The notes: generated by a model from the sequence alone, not told the origin. DNA of 64,000 bases from Bog-473 sp963743785 (GCA_963743785.1 CAVURD010000001.1:124001-188000), one strand, 5' to 3'. Numbered from the stretch's first letter, positions 33,781 to 43,455 are shown. Numbers and translations are program-made.

Positions 33781-34944
33781 GTGGCTGAGATCGAGATCGG
33801 CATTTTCAAGTCCGGACGACAGGCCTACGGGCTGGACGACATCGCCATCGTGCCGAGCCGGCGCACCCGGGATCCCGAAGACGTCGACATCTCGTGGCAG
33901 ATCGACGCCTACCAGTTCGAATTGCCGCTCCTCGGGTCGGCCATGGACGGCGTCATGAGCCCGACGACCGCCATCGAGCTGGGCAAGCTGGGTGGCTTGG
34001 GGGTGCTCAACCTCGAGGGGCTGTGGACCCGCTACGAGGACCCCACCAACCTCTTCGACGAGATCCGCGAGCTGGACGATGAGAAGGCCACCGCCCGCAT
34101 GCAGCAGATGTACAGCGAGCCGATCATCCCCGAGCTGGTCACCGAGCGGATCCGCCAGATGAAAGAGGCCGGCATCACGACGGCCGGCTCGGTCACCCCG
34201 CAGCGGACCGAGGCGCTGGCCCCGGCCTGCTTGGCCGCCGAGCTCGACATCCTGGTCATTCAGGGGACGGTCGTCTCGGCCGAGCACGTCTCCAAGACCT
34301 CCGAGCCGCTGAACCTCAAGCGCTTCATCCGCGAGTTCGACCTCCCGGTCATCGTCGGGGGCTGCGCCTCCTACCAGGCCGGCCTGCACCTGATGCGCAC
34401 CGGTGCCGTCGGCGTGCTGGTCGGCATCGGCCCGGGCAATGCCTGCACCACTCGCGGCGTGTTGGGCCTCGGGGTTCCCCAGGCCACCGCGATCGCCGAT
34501 GTGGCCGGGGCCCGCATGCGGCACCTGGACGAGACCGGCGTCTACGTCCACGTCATCGCCGACGGCGGGATGTCGAAGGGTGGCGACGTGGCCAAGGCCA
34601 TCGCCTGCGGTGCCGACGCCGTCATGTTGGGCTCACCCCTGTCGTCCGCCTTCGAGGCGCCGGCCCGGGGCTTCCACTGGGGCATGGCCACCTTCCATCC
34701 CACCCTCCCCCGCGGCGCCCGGGTGCGCACCTCGGTGCGGGGGAGCCTGCGCGAGATCCTGCTCGGCCCGGCGCACGAGAACGACGGGCGCATGAACCTG
34801 TTCGGCGCCCTGCGCACGGCCATGGCCACCTGTGGCTACGAGTCGGTCAAGGAGTTCCAGAAGGCCGAAGTGATGGTCGCTCCCGCCCTGCAGACCGAAG
34901 GCAAGTTCTTCCAGCGGTCGCAGGGAGTGGGCATGGGCCATTGA
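33781..34944 (+). CDS. guaB3: GuaB3-family IMP dehydrogenase-related protein
   Basis: The 387-aa TIM-barrel protein has the GuaB3 start (IEIGIFKSGRQAYGLDDIAI, then VPSRRTRDPEDVD) and no CBS domains, unlike GuaB. The active-site loop reads GIGPGNACTTRGVLG and so keeps a cysteine, which mycobacterial GuaB3 as I recall it lacks. YVHVIADGGMSKGGDVAKAI and RGSLREILLGPAHENDGRMN follow. GuaB3 proteins have been described as IMP dehydrogenase- or GMP reductase-like; the reaction is unsettled. The GTG at 33781 has GGAGGG seven bases upstream and is preferred to an ATG at 33763. guaA is next. Confidence 0.88.
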   Translation: MAEIEIGIFKSGRQAYGLDDIAIVPSRRTRDPEDVDISWQIDAYQFELPLLGSAMDGVMSPTTAIELGKLGGLGVLNLEGLWTRYEDPTNLFDEIRELDDEKATARMQQMYSEPIIPELVTERIRQMKEAGITTAGSVTPQRTEALAPACLAAELDILVIQGTVVSAEHVSKTSEPLNLKRFIREFDLPVIVGGCASYQAGLHLMRTGAVGVLVGIGPGNACTTRGVLGLGVPQATAIADVAGARMRHLDETGVYVHVIADGGMSKGGDVAKAIACGADAVMLGSPLSSAFEAPARGFHWGMATFHPTLPRGARVRTSVRGSLREILLGPAHENDGRMNLFGALRTAMATCGYESVKEFQKAEVMVAPALQTEGKFFQRSQGVGMGH

Positions 34945-34954
34945 GCCGGACTCG

Positions 34955-36509
34955 GTGACCGACACCGTCCTTGTCGTTGACTTCGGAGCCCAGTACGCCC
35001 GGCTGATCGCCCGTCGAGTCCGCGAGGCGCACGTCTATTCCGAGATCGTCTCCTCCTCCATCACCGTCGAGGAGATCAAGGCCCGCCGACCCAAGGGCAT
35101 CATCTTCTCCGGCGGCCCCAAGTCGGTCTACGACACCCCGGCGCCCACGATCGATCCCGCCGTCTATGACCTCGGCGTCCCCATCCTCGGGCTCTGCTAC
35201 GGCGCCCAACTGATGGCCCTCCAGCTGGGTGGGACCGTGACCAGGACCGGGCGCGGCGAGTACGGGCGCACCGAGCTGACCCTGAACGGGTCGTCACCCC
35301 TCTGCGCCGACTGGCCGGTGACGTCGGAGGTCTGGATGAGCCACGGTGACGCCATCACCGAGGCCCCAGCGGGGTTCACGGCCACCGCGTCCAGCCCCGA
35401 CGCCCCCATCGCCGCCATGCACGATCCGGACCGCCACCTCTACGCCACCCAGTTTCACCCCGAAGTCGTCCACACCGAGCGGGGCAGCGAAGTGTTCGAG
35501 CGGTTCCTGCTCGATGTCTGCGGCTGCCTCCCCTCGTGGACGCACATGTCGATCATCGAGCAGCAGGTGGCCGCCGTCCGGGAGCAGGTCGGTGACCAGC
35601 GGGTGCTCTGCGCCCTGAGTGGCGGCGTCGACTCGGCCGTGGCGGCCGCGCTGGTACACAAGGCCATCGGCGACCAGCTGGTCTGCGTCTTCGTCGATAC
35701 CGGCCTCATGCGGTCGGGTGAAGCCGATCAGGTGGAGGACACGTTCCGGCGCCAGTTCAAGATCGACCTCATCCACGTGAAGGCGGCCGACCGCTATTTC
35801 TCTGCGCTGGCCGGCGTGACCGATCCCGAGCAGCAAGCGCAAGATCATCGGCGAGCTGTTCATCCGCATCTTCGAAGAGGTGGCGCGTGATCTGGGAGCC
35901 GGCGAGGGGTCCGGGGACGAGGGTCCGAAGTTCTTGGTGCAGGGCACGCTCTATCCCGACGTGATCGAGTCGGGGAGCGACACCGCCGCCAACATCAAGT
36001 CCCACCACAACGTGGGCGGCCTGCCGGACGACCTCGCCTTCGATCTGATCGAGCCCCTCCGGCTCCTCTTCAAGGATGAGGTGCGCGCCGTCGGTGAGGA
36101 GCTCGGCCTGCCCCACGACATCGTGTGGCGACAACCGTTCCCCGGCCCGGGACTCGGGGTGCGCATCATCGGCGACGTCACGCCCGAGCGGGCCGAGATC
36201 CTGCGCAACGCCGACGCCGTGCTGGTCGAGGAGATCCGGCGCGCCGGCCTCTACCGCGAGCTGTGGCAGAGCTTCGCCGTCATGCCGGTCGTGCGGACGG
36301 TGGGCGTCATGGGGGACGGGCGCACCTACGCCTACCCCATCGTCATCCGGGCCGTCACCAGCGACGACGCCATGACCGCGGACTGGGCCCGACTGCCCTA
36401 CGACCTGGTGGAGCGCATCGCCTCGCGGATCATCAACGAGGTGGACGGTGTGAACCGCGTGGCCCTCGACGTGACGTCGAAGCCACCGGGCACCATCGAA
36501 TGGGAATGA
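34955..36509 (+). CDS. guaA: GMP synthase (glutamine-hydrolysing), one apparent frameshift
   Basis: GuaA converts XMP to GMP. The glutaminase has VLVVDFGAQYARLIARRVRE, Cys81 in ILGLCYGAQLM, and FHPEVVHTERG. The ATP-pyrophosphatase loop is ALSGGVDSAVAAALVHKA. The first frame fails after GVTDPEQ near 35834; one frame on the protein continues KRKIIGELFIRIFEEVARDL, then GTLYPDVIESGS, HHNVGGLP, FPGPGLGVRIIG and the end VALDVTSKPPGTIEWE. One extra base explains it, giving a normal ~517-aa enzyme. GuaA is essential, so sequence error is likely. The stop overlaps the helicase ATG. Confidence 0.92.
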
Positions 36510-38887
36510 GCGCGACGCCGGAGCGCGGCGAGCCCGCACAGCTGTTCGACACCGGTGGCGACTTGGTCCGTGACGACTACCGGGACGCCTACCGTGACGA
36601 CGCGGCCGACGGCGCCGCGGCGGCGGCGGCCGACGATCCCGCGGCCGCCGACCCCACGCCGGGCCACGGCTGGAGCATCGGCATCAGCCCCACCGAGCTG
36701 GTGGACGACCTGACCCTGCCCCAGCGCGCCGCGGTGGAGCACCGGGGTGGGCCGTTGCTGGTGGTGGCCGGGGCCGGTTCGGGCAAGACCCGCGTGCTGA
36801 CCCGACGGATCGCCCACCTCCTGGCCACCGGCGACGCGCCGCCGTGGGGCGTGCTGGCCATCACGTTCACCAACAAGGCCGCGGGGGAGATGCGCCACCG
36901 GGTCAGCGAGCTGGTGGGGCCCCGGGGCCAGAAGATGTGGGTCTCCACCTTCCACTCCTCCTGCTTGCGGATCCTGCGCAGTCACGCCGATCGGCTGGGC
37001 TATCGAGGGTCCTTCACCATCTACGACGACACGGACTCGCGCCGCCTCATCGAGATGATCATCTCCGAGCTCGGCCTCGACACCAAGCGACTCCCGTCGC
37101 GGGCCGTGGCCGCCGTCATCGGTCAGGCCAAGGCTGACCTGATCGACTTCGAGACCTTCCGCGAGCAGGCCCACGCCGAGCCCGATCCGTTCCGGCGCCG
37201 GATCGCCGACGTCTACGCGCTGTACCAACAGCGCCTGTTGACGGCCAACGCCCTCGACTTCGACGACCTCTTGATGGTGACGGCCAACCTGCTCCAAGCC
37301 TGCGACGACGTCCGGACGGCGTACCAGGAGCGCTTCCAACACATCCTGGTGGACGAGTTCCAGGACACCAACCGGGCCCAGAACGAGATCGTCGAACTCC
37401 TCGGCCAGGCCCACGGCAATGTCTGCGTGGTGGGGGACTCCGACCAATCCGTCTACAAGTGGCGCGGCGCCGACATCCGCAACATCTTGGATTTCGAGCG
37501 GGCCTTCCCCGACGCCACCACCATCTTGTTGGAACAGAACTTCCGCTCCACGGCGACCATCCTCAACGCGGCCAACGCGGTGATCGCCAACAACGTGGGC
37601 CGCACGCCCAAGGAGCTCTTCACCGTCGGCGACATCGGTGACCCGATCCTGCGGTACCGGGCCGAGGACGAACGGGACGAAGCCTCCTGGGTGTCGGGCG
37701 AGATCCTGCGCCTGCGGGCGGCCGAGTCGCTGCAGTGGGGCGACGTGGCCATCTTCTACCGCACCAATGCCCAGAGTCGCGCCCTCGAGGACTCCTTCAT
37801 CTTCACGGGCATCCCGTACGTGGTGGTCGGCGGGGCCAAGTTCTACGACCGCCGTGAGGTGAAGGACATCCTGGCCTACGTCCGGGTGCTGGCCAATCCG
37901 GACGACGAGGTCTCGGCCCGGCGCATTGTGAACGTGCCCAAGCGGGGGATCGGTGACGCTTCGGTGGCCCGCCTGGCGGCCTGGGCCCAGGTCAACCGGG
38001 TGTCGTTCGCCGAGGCGATCGACCGGGCCGACGAGGCCGGCCTGTCGGCCACGGCGCTGCGCGGTGCCCAGCAATTGTCCACGATGTTGGCCGAGCTGCG
38101 ACCGCTCGTCTCGACCGTCAACCCGGCCGACTTCCTCCAACTGGTGGCCGACCGGTCGGGCTACATGGCCGAGCTGGTGGCCGAGCACTCCCATGAGGCG
38201 GACGGCCGGATCGAGAACATCGCCGAGCTGGGTGGCGTGGCCGGCGAATTCGACGATGTGGTGGGCTTCCTGGAGACGGTGGCCCTGGTGTCCGACTCCG
38301 ACGAGATCGAGGGGGACGGCACCCGGGTCTCGCTGATGACCCTGCACACGGCCAAGGGCCTGGAGTTCCCCGCCGTCTTCGTGGTCGGCCTCGAAGACGG
38401 GATCTTTCCCCACTCCCGCTCGCTGGGTGAGCCGGACGAGCTGGAGGAGGAGCGCCGTCTCTTCTACGTCGGGATCACCCGGGCCCGTCGGCACCTGGCC
38501 CTCTCCCACGCCTGGGTCCGGACGATCTTTGGTCGCACCCAGCACAACATCCCCAGCCGTTTCCTGACCGAGATCCCCTCTGACCTGGTCAACGACGTGG
38601 GTCTGGTCACCACCCGGGAACAGAGGAACCTCTCGAACGACGAGCGTCGGGGCCAGAGCTACCTGGCCACGGCCCCGCTTTCCCCCCGGCCCTCGGGACC
38701 CCGGGCCACCAGCGGCGCCGAGGAATTGGGGCTGGTGGCCGGCGACCTGGTCGTCCACGACCACTGGGGGGACGGAGTGGTCATCGATACCAAGGGGGAA
38801 GGATCGAGAGCCCAGGCCACGGTCGACTTCACCTCGGTCGGAAAGAAGTCCCTGCTGCTGTCGGCCACGCCGCTGCGCCGGGCGTGA
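36506..38887 (+). CDS. pcrA: ATP-dependent DNA helicase PcrA/UvrD
   Basis: A 793-aa superfamily 1A helicase. Motif I is AGAGSGKTRVLTRR (from residue 88), Ia ITFTNKAAGEM, II VDEFQDTN, III VVGDSDQSVYKWRGA, IV LEQNFRST, V MTLHTAKGLEFP and VI FYVGITRARRHLAL. The C-terminal ~60 residues (VAGDLVVHDHWGDGVVIDTK) form the Tudor-like domain that in PcrA binds RNA polymerase. The first ~60 residues are an acidic, Ala-rich tail. It acts in nucleotide excision repair and replication-transcription conflict. The ATG is inside the guaA stop overlap. Confidence 0.95.
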   Translation: MSATPERGEPAQLFDTGGDLVRDDYRDAYRDDAADGAAAAAADDPAAADPTPGHGWSIGISPTELVDDLTLPQRAAVEHRGGPLLVVAGAGSGKTRVLTRRIAHLLATGDAPPWGVLAITFTNKAAGEMRHRVSELVGPRGQKMWVSTFHSSCLRILRSHADRLGYRGSFTIYDDTDSRRLIEMIISELGLDTKRLPSRAVAAVIGQAKADLIDFETFREQAHAEPDPFRRRIADVYALYQQRLLTANALDFDDLLMVTANLLQACDDVRTAYQERFQHILVDEFQDTNRAQNEIVELLGQAHGNVCVVGDSDQSVYKWRGADIRNILDFERAFPDATTILLEQNFRSTATILNAANAVIANNVGRTPKELFTVGDIGDPILRYRAEDERDEASWVSGEILRLRAAESLQWGDVAIFYRTNAQSRALEDSFIFTGIPYVVVGGAKFYDRREVKDILAYVRVLANPDDEVSARRIVNVPKRGIGDASVARLAAWAQVNRVSFAEAIDRADEAGLSATALRGAQQLSTMLAELRPLVSTVNPADFLQLVADRSGYMAELVAEHSHEADGRIENIAELGGVAGEFDDVVGFLETVALVSDSDEIEGDGTRVSLMTLHTAKGLEFPAVFVVGLEDGIFPHSRSLGEPDELEEERRLFYVGITRARRHLALSHAWVRTIFGRTQHNIPSRFLTEIPSDLVNDVGLVTTREQRNLSNDERRGQSYLATAPLSPRPSGPRATSGAEELGLVAGDLVVHDHWGDGVVIDTKGEGSRAQATVDFTSVGKKSLLLSATPLRRA

Positions 38888-38918
38888 GGCCGGTCTGGCG
38901 CCTGCGGGAGGGCGTCCG

Positions 38919-38924
38919 TATCAT
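38919..38924 (+). promoter_or_regulatory. -10 element upstream of the B12-binding gene
   Basis: TATCAT ends nine bases before the ATG at 38934, with a weak purine stretch (GAGG) between. Consistent with a very short or absent leader. Confidence 0.45.
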
Positions 38925-38933
38925 CGAGGTCTC

Positions 38934-39350
38934 ATGAAGCGTCCCTACAGGGTGGTCGTCGCCAAGCCCGGGCTCGACGGCCACGACCGGGGGGCCAAGG
39001 TCATCGCCCGTGCCCTGCGCGACAGTGGGTTCGAAGTGGTCTACACCGGCCTGCACCAGACCCCCGAACAGGTGGTCCAGGCCGTGGTGCAAGAAGATGC
39101 CGACGCCGTGGGGCTGTCCCTCCTCTCGGGGGCCCATCTGACCCTGGTGCCCCGGATCGTCGACCTCCTGGCCGCCGAAGGCCGCGACGACGTGCTGGTC
39201 ATTGTGGGTGGGATCATTCCCGAAGCCGACATCCCCACCCTGAAGGAAGAGGGAGTGGCCGCCGTCTTCCCTCCCGGTTCCTCCCTCGATTCCATCGGCA
39301 CGTGGCTCGGCCAAGCCCTCGACGCGCGCGAGGAGGCGCTCGAAGTCTGA
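38934..39350 (+). CDS. Stand-alone cobalamin (B12)-binding domain protein, methylmalonyl-CoA-mutase-like
   Basis: A 138-aa protein with the B12-binding motif DGHDRGAK (Asp15-x-His17-x-x-Gly20), then VVYTGLHQTPEQVVQAVVQE, VGLSLLSGAHLTL, VIVGGIIPEADIPTLKEEGV and FPPGSSL. This is the C-terminal domain of acyl-CoA mutases, or the separate small subunit of split mutases (Mcm beta or HcmB type). The catalytic TIM-barrel subunit is not adjacent. sucCD, which act on the succinyl-CoA product of methylmalonyl-CoA mutase, follow. Confidence 0.88.
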   Translation: MKRPYRVVVAKPGLDGHDRGAKVIARALRDSGFEVVYTGLHQTPEQVVQAVVQEDADAVGLSLLSGAHLTLVPRIVDLLAAEGRDDVLVIVGGIIPEADIPTLKEEGVAAVFPPGSSLDSIGTWLGQALDAREEALEV

Positions 39351-39352
39351 CC

Positions 39353-39388
39353 TCGCCGCGTCGCTCGCCGCGTCGCTCGCCGCCTCGT
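39353..39388 (+). repeat. Short 12-bp tandem repeat before sucC
   Basis: TCGCCGCGTCGC is repeated three times, the last copy imperfect, in the 160-bp gap before sucC. The rest of the gap is a C-rich stretch of CACGACACC-like sequence ending in AAGGAGAAG, the sucC ribosome-binding site. No convincing promoter seen. Confidence 0.6.
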
Positions 39389-39510
39389 GCGCCTGGGCCC
39401 GGTCGCCGCGGCCTCGAGCGTGGCGGCGCCGAGTCCCGCCCCACCCGCCCACACGACCCGACGACACCAGCCACACGCCACACCCCACGACACAAGGAGA
39501 AGAAACCGCA

Positions 39511-40653
39511 GTGGACCTCTACGAGTACCAGGGCAAGCAGTACTTCGCCCGGTTCGGCATCCCGACGTCGGCCGGCGGCGTGGCCGACACGGTGGACGAG
39601 GCGGTCGCCCAGGCCGAGGCCGCCGGCTACCCGGTCGTGGTCAAGGCGCAGGTCAAGGTGGGCGGCCGGGGCAAGGCGGGGGGCGTGAAGCTGGCCGACA
39701 ACGCCGAGGAGGTCCGCCTGCACGCCGGCAACATCCTCGGGCTCGACATCAAGGGCCACGTGGTCAAACGGCTGTGGGTCGAGCACGCCTCGGACATCGC
39801 CAAGGAGTACTACGCCAGCTTCACCCTGGACCGGCCCAACAAGACGCACCTGGGCATGCTCTCGGCCGAGGGCGGCGTGGAGATCGAAGAGGTGGCGGTC
39901 ACCAACCCCGACGCCATCGCCATGTTGCACATCAATCCCATCGACGGGCTCGACGAGGGCGCCGCCCGCGAGTGGGTAGACCGGGCCAATCTGGATCCCG
40001 AGGCGCGGGAGCAGACGGCCTCGCTGCTGGTCCGGCTCTACCGGTGCTACGTCGAAGGCGATTGCGACCTGGCCGAGATCAACCCCCTGATCCTCACCCC
40101 CGAGGGCAAGGTGCACGCTCTCGACGCCAAGGTCACCCTGGACGAGAACGCCACCTACCGGCACCCCGAGTGGGCGGACTTCGCCGACGACTCGGACATC
40201 GACCCGAGGGAGAAGATGGCCAAGGAAAGGGGCCTGAATTACATCGGGCTGAGCGGCTCGGTGGGCATCATCGCCAACGGCGCCGGGTTGGCCATGAGCA
40301 CGCTCGACGTGGTGACCCAGGCCGGCGGCCAGGCCGCCAACTTCCTCGATATCGGAGGCGGGGCCAACGCCGACGTGATGGCCGCCGCGCTCGAGGTGAT
40401 CAACCAGGACCCGGCCGTCCGGTCCATCTTCGTCAACATCTTCGGTGGCATCACCCGGGTGGACGAGGTGGCCAACGGCATCATCGAGGCGATGGGCCGG
40501 GTGCACCTGAGCTCGCCGGTCGTCATGCGGCTCGACGGCACCAACGCCGCCGAGGGTCGGGCCCTCCTGGCCGACCACCTGTCCGACCGGCTGATCGCCG
40601 AGCCCACCATGCTCGACGCGGCCCGCCACGCTGTAGCCCTGGCCCAGGCCTAG
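39511..40653 (+). CDS. sucC: Succinyl-CoA synthetase (ADP-forming) beta subunit
   Basis: SucC is the nucleotide-grasp and CoA-transfer subunit of the TCA-cycle enzyme. The 380-aa product starts DLYEYQGKQYFARFGIP and has VVVKAQVKVGGRGKAGGVKL (ATP-grasp), CDLAEINPLI (metal site), and GGGANADVMAAALEVI followed by VNIFGGITRVDEVA. The GTG at 39511 follows an AAGGAGAAG. sucD lies 26 bases on. Confidence 0.96.
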   Translation: MDLYEYQGKQYFARFGIPTSAGGVADTVDEAVAQAEAAGYPVVVKAQVKVGGRGKAGGVKLADNAEEVRLHAGNILGLDIKGHVVKRLWVEHASDIAKEYYASFTLDRPNKTHLGMLSAEGGVEIEEVAVTNPDAIAMLHINPIDGLDEGAAREWVDRANLDPEAREQTASLLVRLYRCYVEGDCDLAEINPLILTPEGKVHALDAKVTLDENATYRHPEWADFADDSDIDPREKMAKERGLNYIGLSGSVGIIANGAGLAMSTLDVVTQAGGQAANFLDIGGGANADVMAAALEVINQDPAVRSIFVNIFGGITRVDEVANGIIEAMGRVHLSSPVVMRLDGTNAAEGRALLADHLSDRLIAEPTMLDAARHAVALAQA

Positions 40654-40679
40654 GGGCGGAAGGAACAAGAGGAAATCAC

Positions 40680-41570
40680 ATGAGCATCTTCGTCGACGAG
40701 ACGACCAGGGTCGTCATCCAGGGCATCAGCCCGACCAGCCAGGGGCTGTACCACGGCCTCCGCAACAAGGCCTACGGCACCAAGATCGTCGGGGGCACCA
40801 ACCCCAAACGGGGCGGTCAGGACATCGAGGGGATCCCGGTCTTCGGATCGGTGGTCGACGCGGTGAAGGAGACCGGTGCCACGGCATCGTTCATCTCGGT
40901 GCCACCGAGCGGCGCGGCCGATGCCATCATCGAGGCGGCCGCAGCCGGCATCGCCTTCATCGTCTGCATCACCGAGGGCATCCCGGCCCAGGACGAGGCG
41001 CTGGCCTACAACCGGCTGGTGCAGGAGTTCCCCGGCACCCGGCTCCTGGGCCCGAACTGCCCGGGGATCATCTCCCCGGGGAAGTGCAACATCGGGATCA
41101 CCTCGGGCGACATCGCCCTGGCCGGCGGACCGGTGGGGATCGTCAGCCGCTCGGGCACGCTGACCTACCAGGCGCTGCACGAGCTCTCCCAGCAGGGCAT
41201 CGGTCAGACCACCTGCGTCGGCATCGGGGGCGACCCGGTCCCGGGCACCAACTTCATCGACTGTCTGGCCGCCTTCGAAGCCGACCCCGAGACCAGGGCC
41301 GTGATGATGATCGGCGAGATCGGCGGTTCCGAAGAGGAGCGGGCGGCCGAATTCATCGCCGACCATGTGACCAAACCGGTCGCCGCCTACGTGGCCGGGG
41401 TCACGGCCCCTCCCGGTCGCAAGATGGGCCACGCCGGCGCCATCATCTCGGGCTCGCAGGGCACGGCGCAGGCCAAGATGGAGGCCCTGACGGCGGCCGG
41501 CGTGTTCGTGACCCAGAACCCCACCGAGTGCGGCGAGAAGATGGTGGCCATCGTGAAGGGTCTGGGCTGA
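40680..41570 (+). CDS. sucD: Succinyl-CoA synthetase alpha subunit
   Basis: The 296-aa CoA-binding subunit starts MSIFVDETTRVVIQGISPTS. The Rossmann part has GGTNPKRGGQDIEGIPVFGS, LLGPNCPGIISPG and IVSRSGTLTYQAL. The phosphohistidine is in GRKMGHAGAIISG (near residue 248), after EIGGSEEE. The ATG at 40680 is preceded by AGAGGAAA. A much longer frame through sucC was rejected. Confidence 0.96.
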   Translation: MSIFVDETTRVVIQGISPTSQGLYHGLRNKAYGTKIVGGTNPKRGGQDIEGIPVFGSVVDAVKETGATASFISVPPSGAADAIIEAAAAGIAFIVCITEGIPAQDEALAYNRLVQEFPGTRLLGPNCPGIISPGKCNIGITSGDIALAGGPVGIVSRSGTLTYQALHELSQQGIGQTTCVGIGGDPVPGTNFIDCLAAFEADPETRAVMMIGEIGGSEEERAAEFIADHVTKPVAAYVAGVTAPPGRKMGHAGAIISGSQGTAQAKMEALTAAGVFVTQNPTECGEKMVAIVKGLG

Positions 41571-41604
41571 GTCACACGACCGATCCCTCCACACCGCTCG
41601 GGTG

Positions 41605-41616
41605 GGTTGGCCAACC
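41605..41616 (+). terminator. Palindrome between convergent sucD and GH5 genes
   Basis: GGTTGGCCAACC is a perfect 12-bp palindrome in the 64-bp gap between the sucD stop and the stop of the minus-strand GH5 gene. It may act as a weak two-way terminator; the stem is short and has no T-tract. Confidence 0.3.
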
Positions 41617-41634
41617 GGGGGCCTCCGCACTCCG

Positions 41635-43311
41635 CTAAAGGCATCGACCGGGTGTCACCGTCACGGAGACCTCGGTGGCATGGCGATCGTTGGACACCAC
41701 GAGGTGCGCCGCCCCGGGTGCCGACCGGATCAGCCCGCCGCTCACGGAGGCGCAATAGCCGTGGGGGTAGTGCAGCCGGCCCGGCACGAAGATGATGCTC
41801 GGCCCGGCGACGCGGTCAGACGGGGTGTAGTCCAACTGAAAGGTGCCGTCCTGGGCGACCGACGACGAGATCGGCGTCCCGGCGACCGCTTGGGCATACG
41901 GGCGGGAGAGGGCGAGGGCCGCCGGTTGGAGCACGCCGCTCGGGCTCACCATGCCCTCGGCGGAGCTCCCGGTCGGGTCGTTGTAGTACTTCCACGCCCA
42001 CTCGGTCCACCCGACCTGGAGTGCGTCGGCATAGCCCGCCACCTGGGCCAGCAGGTCCTGATTCTGATTGGCCCCGAACTCACCCAGGAACCAGGCCGGG
42101 CCGCCGCGCTGGAAGCGCGAGGCCATGGCCGGCCGTTCGCTCTGCCGTCGCAGCATCGTGTGCAGGATCTGATCGCTGCAGGCGTCGACGTTGGTGGGTT
42201 GGCCGGTGACCGGGCTGCGCGTGCCGCAGTACGAGTGGAAGCTCAGGACGAGATTGGGGAAGTCCATGGGACCCAGGAGGCTGGGGTTGTTGTGGTTCGA
42301 GTAGATGTCCGGCTCGACGAAGATGAGATGACGCGGGTCGGCCTTCTCGATGGTCGGGATCACACCGCGGCGCGGATCGTCCTTCGGGCACGTGACGGGG
42401 GTGTCGCCGGCCAAGCGTCCGGGGTCTTGGGTTCCGTTGTAGAAGCACTCCAACTGGACGGCGAAGCTGAGGGTGTCGTCGAGGGTGACCTCCCGGGAGA
42501 ACGGCTCGTTGTAGGGGTCGTAACCCAGGATCCAGGGGTTGTGAGAGAAGAATCTGGCTACCGTGCCCCACGACTGATCGAACTGCCCTTGGAGATTGCC
42601 CACCACATCGTTCTCCCAGAAGTGCTGCACCGCCACATCGAGGGCCGTATTGCGGTAGTTGCGGGACCACCGGCCCGGCAGTGCGACGATGGGCGCGGTG
42701 CCCGAGCAGACGGACCACGCCGGCATCCCCTCGCCCCGGAACGCCTGGGTGTAGACGTCCTGGTGCATGTCCAGGAGCGTGTAGATCCCGTAGCGGCCGA
42801 GCAGGTCGACCGTGCGCTGCACCGCCCGCAGGTACCGCAGAGCGGTGGCGGCGTTGTACATCGAGGAAGACGTGCTGTGACCAGGTGTGCAGACGGCGGG
42901 GTTGTTGGGCCCCCCCGAGCCCGGTTCGAGCGCCTGCCACAGGATCCCCAACCGCACGACGGTGAACCCCAGGCGGGCGATGCTGGCCGCGTCGGCGGCG
43001 GAGAAGTTCCAGGGTTTGCCGGGCGCCTCGGTGAGATAGAACGGCGGGTGCTTGTAGACGGCGTTGACACCGTGCAGGAACACGGTCCGACCCAGCGCGT
43101 CCTTCAGGTAGGGGCCGCCGGGAGCGCGCACCAACCCGGACAGCTGCCCATGGGCGGGGCCGGAGGCCTTGGGCGGGTGGGCAATCCGTGCCGGCGAGCT
43201 GTACTGCCGGGCCGACCCGGGCCCGCCCTGGCCGTCGGACATGGCCGAGCAGCCGGCCGCGGCGAGGGCCACCACCACGAGGAACCCGCCGAGCCGGCGG
43301 TAACGGCGCAC
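41635..43311 (-). CDS. Secreted GH5-family glycoside hydrolase (endoglycoceramidase-like lipoprotein)
   Basis: The product has a short basic start, a hydrophobic core and a lipobox (VVALAAAGCS; Cys21 from the GTG). The GH5 barrel then shows FLHGVNAVYKHPPFY, LGFTVVRLGILWQALEP, LLDMHQDVYTQAF, the acid/base Glu in ILGYDPYNEP, and the nucleophile Glu in WFLGEFGANQ. MHQDVY and YNEP resemble endoglycoceramidases and cellulase-like GH5. A C-terminal ~90-aa beta domain follows. A TTG at 43341 is also in frame but lacks a ribosome-binding site; the GTG at 43311 gives a better signal peptide. 558 aa. Confidence 0.82.
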   Translation of the reverse strand: MRRYRRLGGFLVVVALAAAGCSAMSDGQGGPGSARQYSSPARIAHPPKASGPAHGQLSGLVRAPGGPYLKDALGRTVFLHGVNAVYKHPPFYLTEAPGKPWNFSAADAASIARLGFTVVRLGILWQALEPGSGGPNNPAVCTPGHSTSSSMYNAATALRYLRAVQRTVDLLGRYGIYTLLDMHQDVYTQAFRGEGMPAWSVCSGTAPIVALPGRWSRNYRNTALDVAVQHFWENDVVGNLQGQFDQSWGTVARFFSHNPWILGYDPYNEPFSREVTLDDTLSFAVQLECFYNGTQDPGRLAGDTPVTCPKDDPRRGVIPTIEKADPRHLIFVEPDIYSNHNNPSLLGPMDFPNLVLSFHSYCGTRSPVTGQPTNVDACSDQILHTMLRRQSERPAMASRFQRGGPAWFLGEFGANQNQDLLAQVAGYADALQVGWTEWAWKYYNDPTGSSAEGMVSPSGVLQPAALALSRPYAQAVAGTPISSSVAQDGTFQLDYTPSDRVAGPSIIFVPGRLHYPHGYCASVSGGLIRSAPGAAHLVVSNDRHATEVSVTVTPGRCL

Positions 43312-43455
43312 CCGTGCACTTAAGCCGATGGAGGACCCCAATGGGTAGCACCACTGCGCTGAGCGGTCGAAGCGGTCGAACCCCGGCGCGATCAGTCCCG
43401 GTTCCGGCGCTCAGCCCGGCCGACTGAATCGGCACTGACCCGGGCGTCCCATTGG

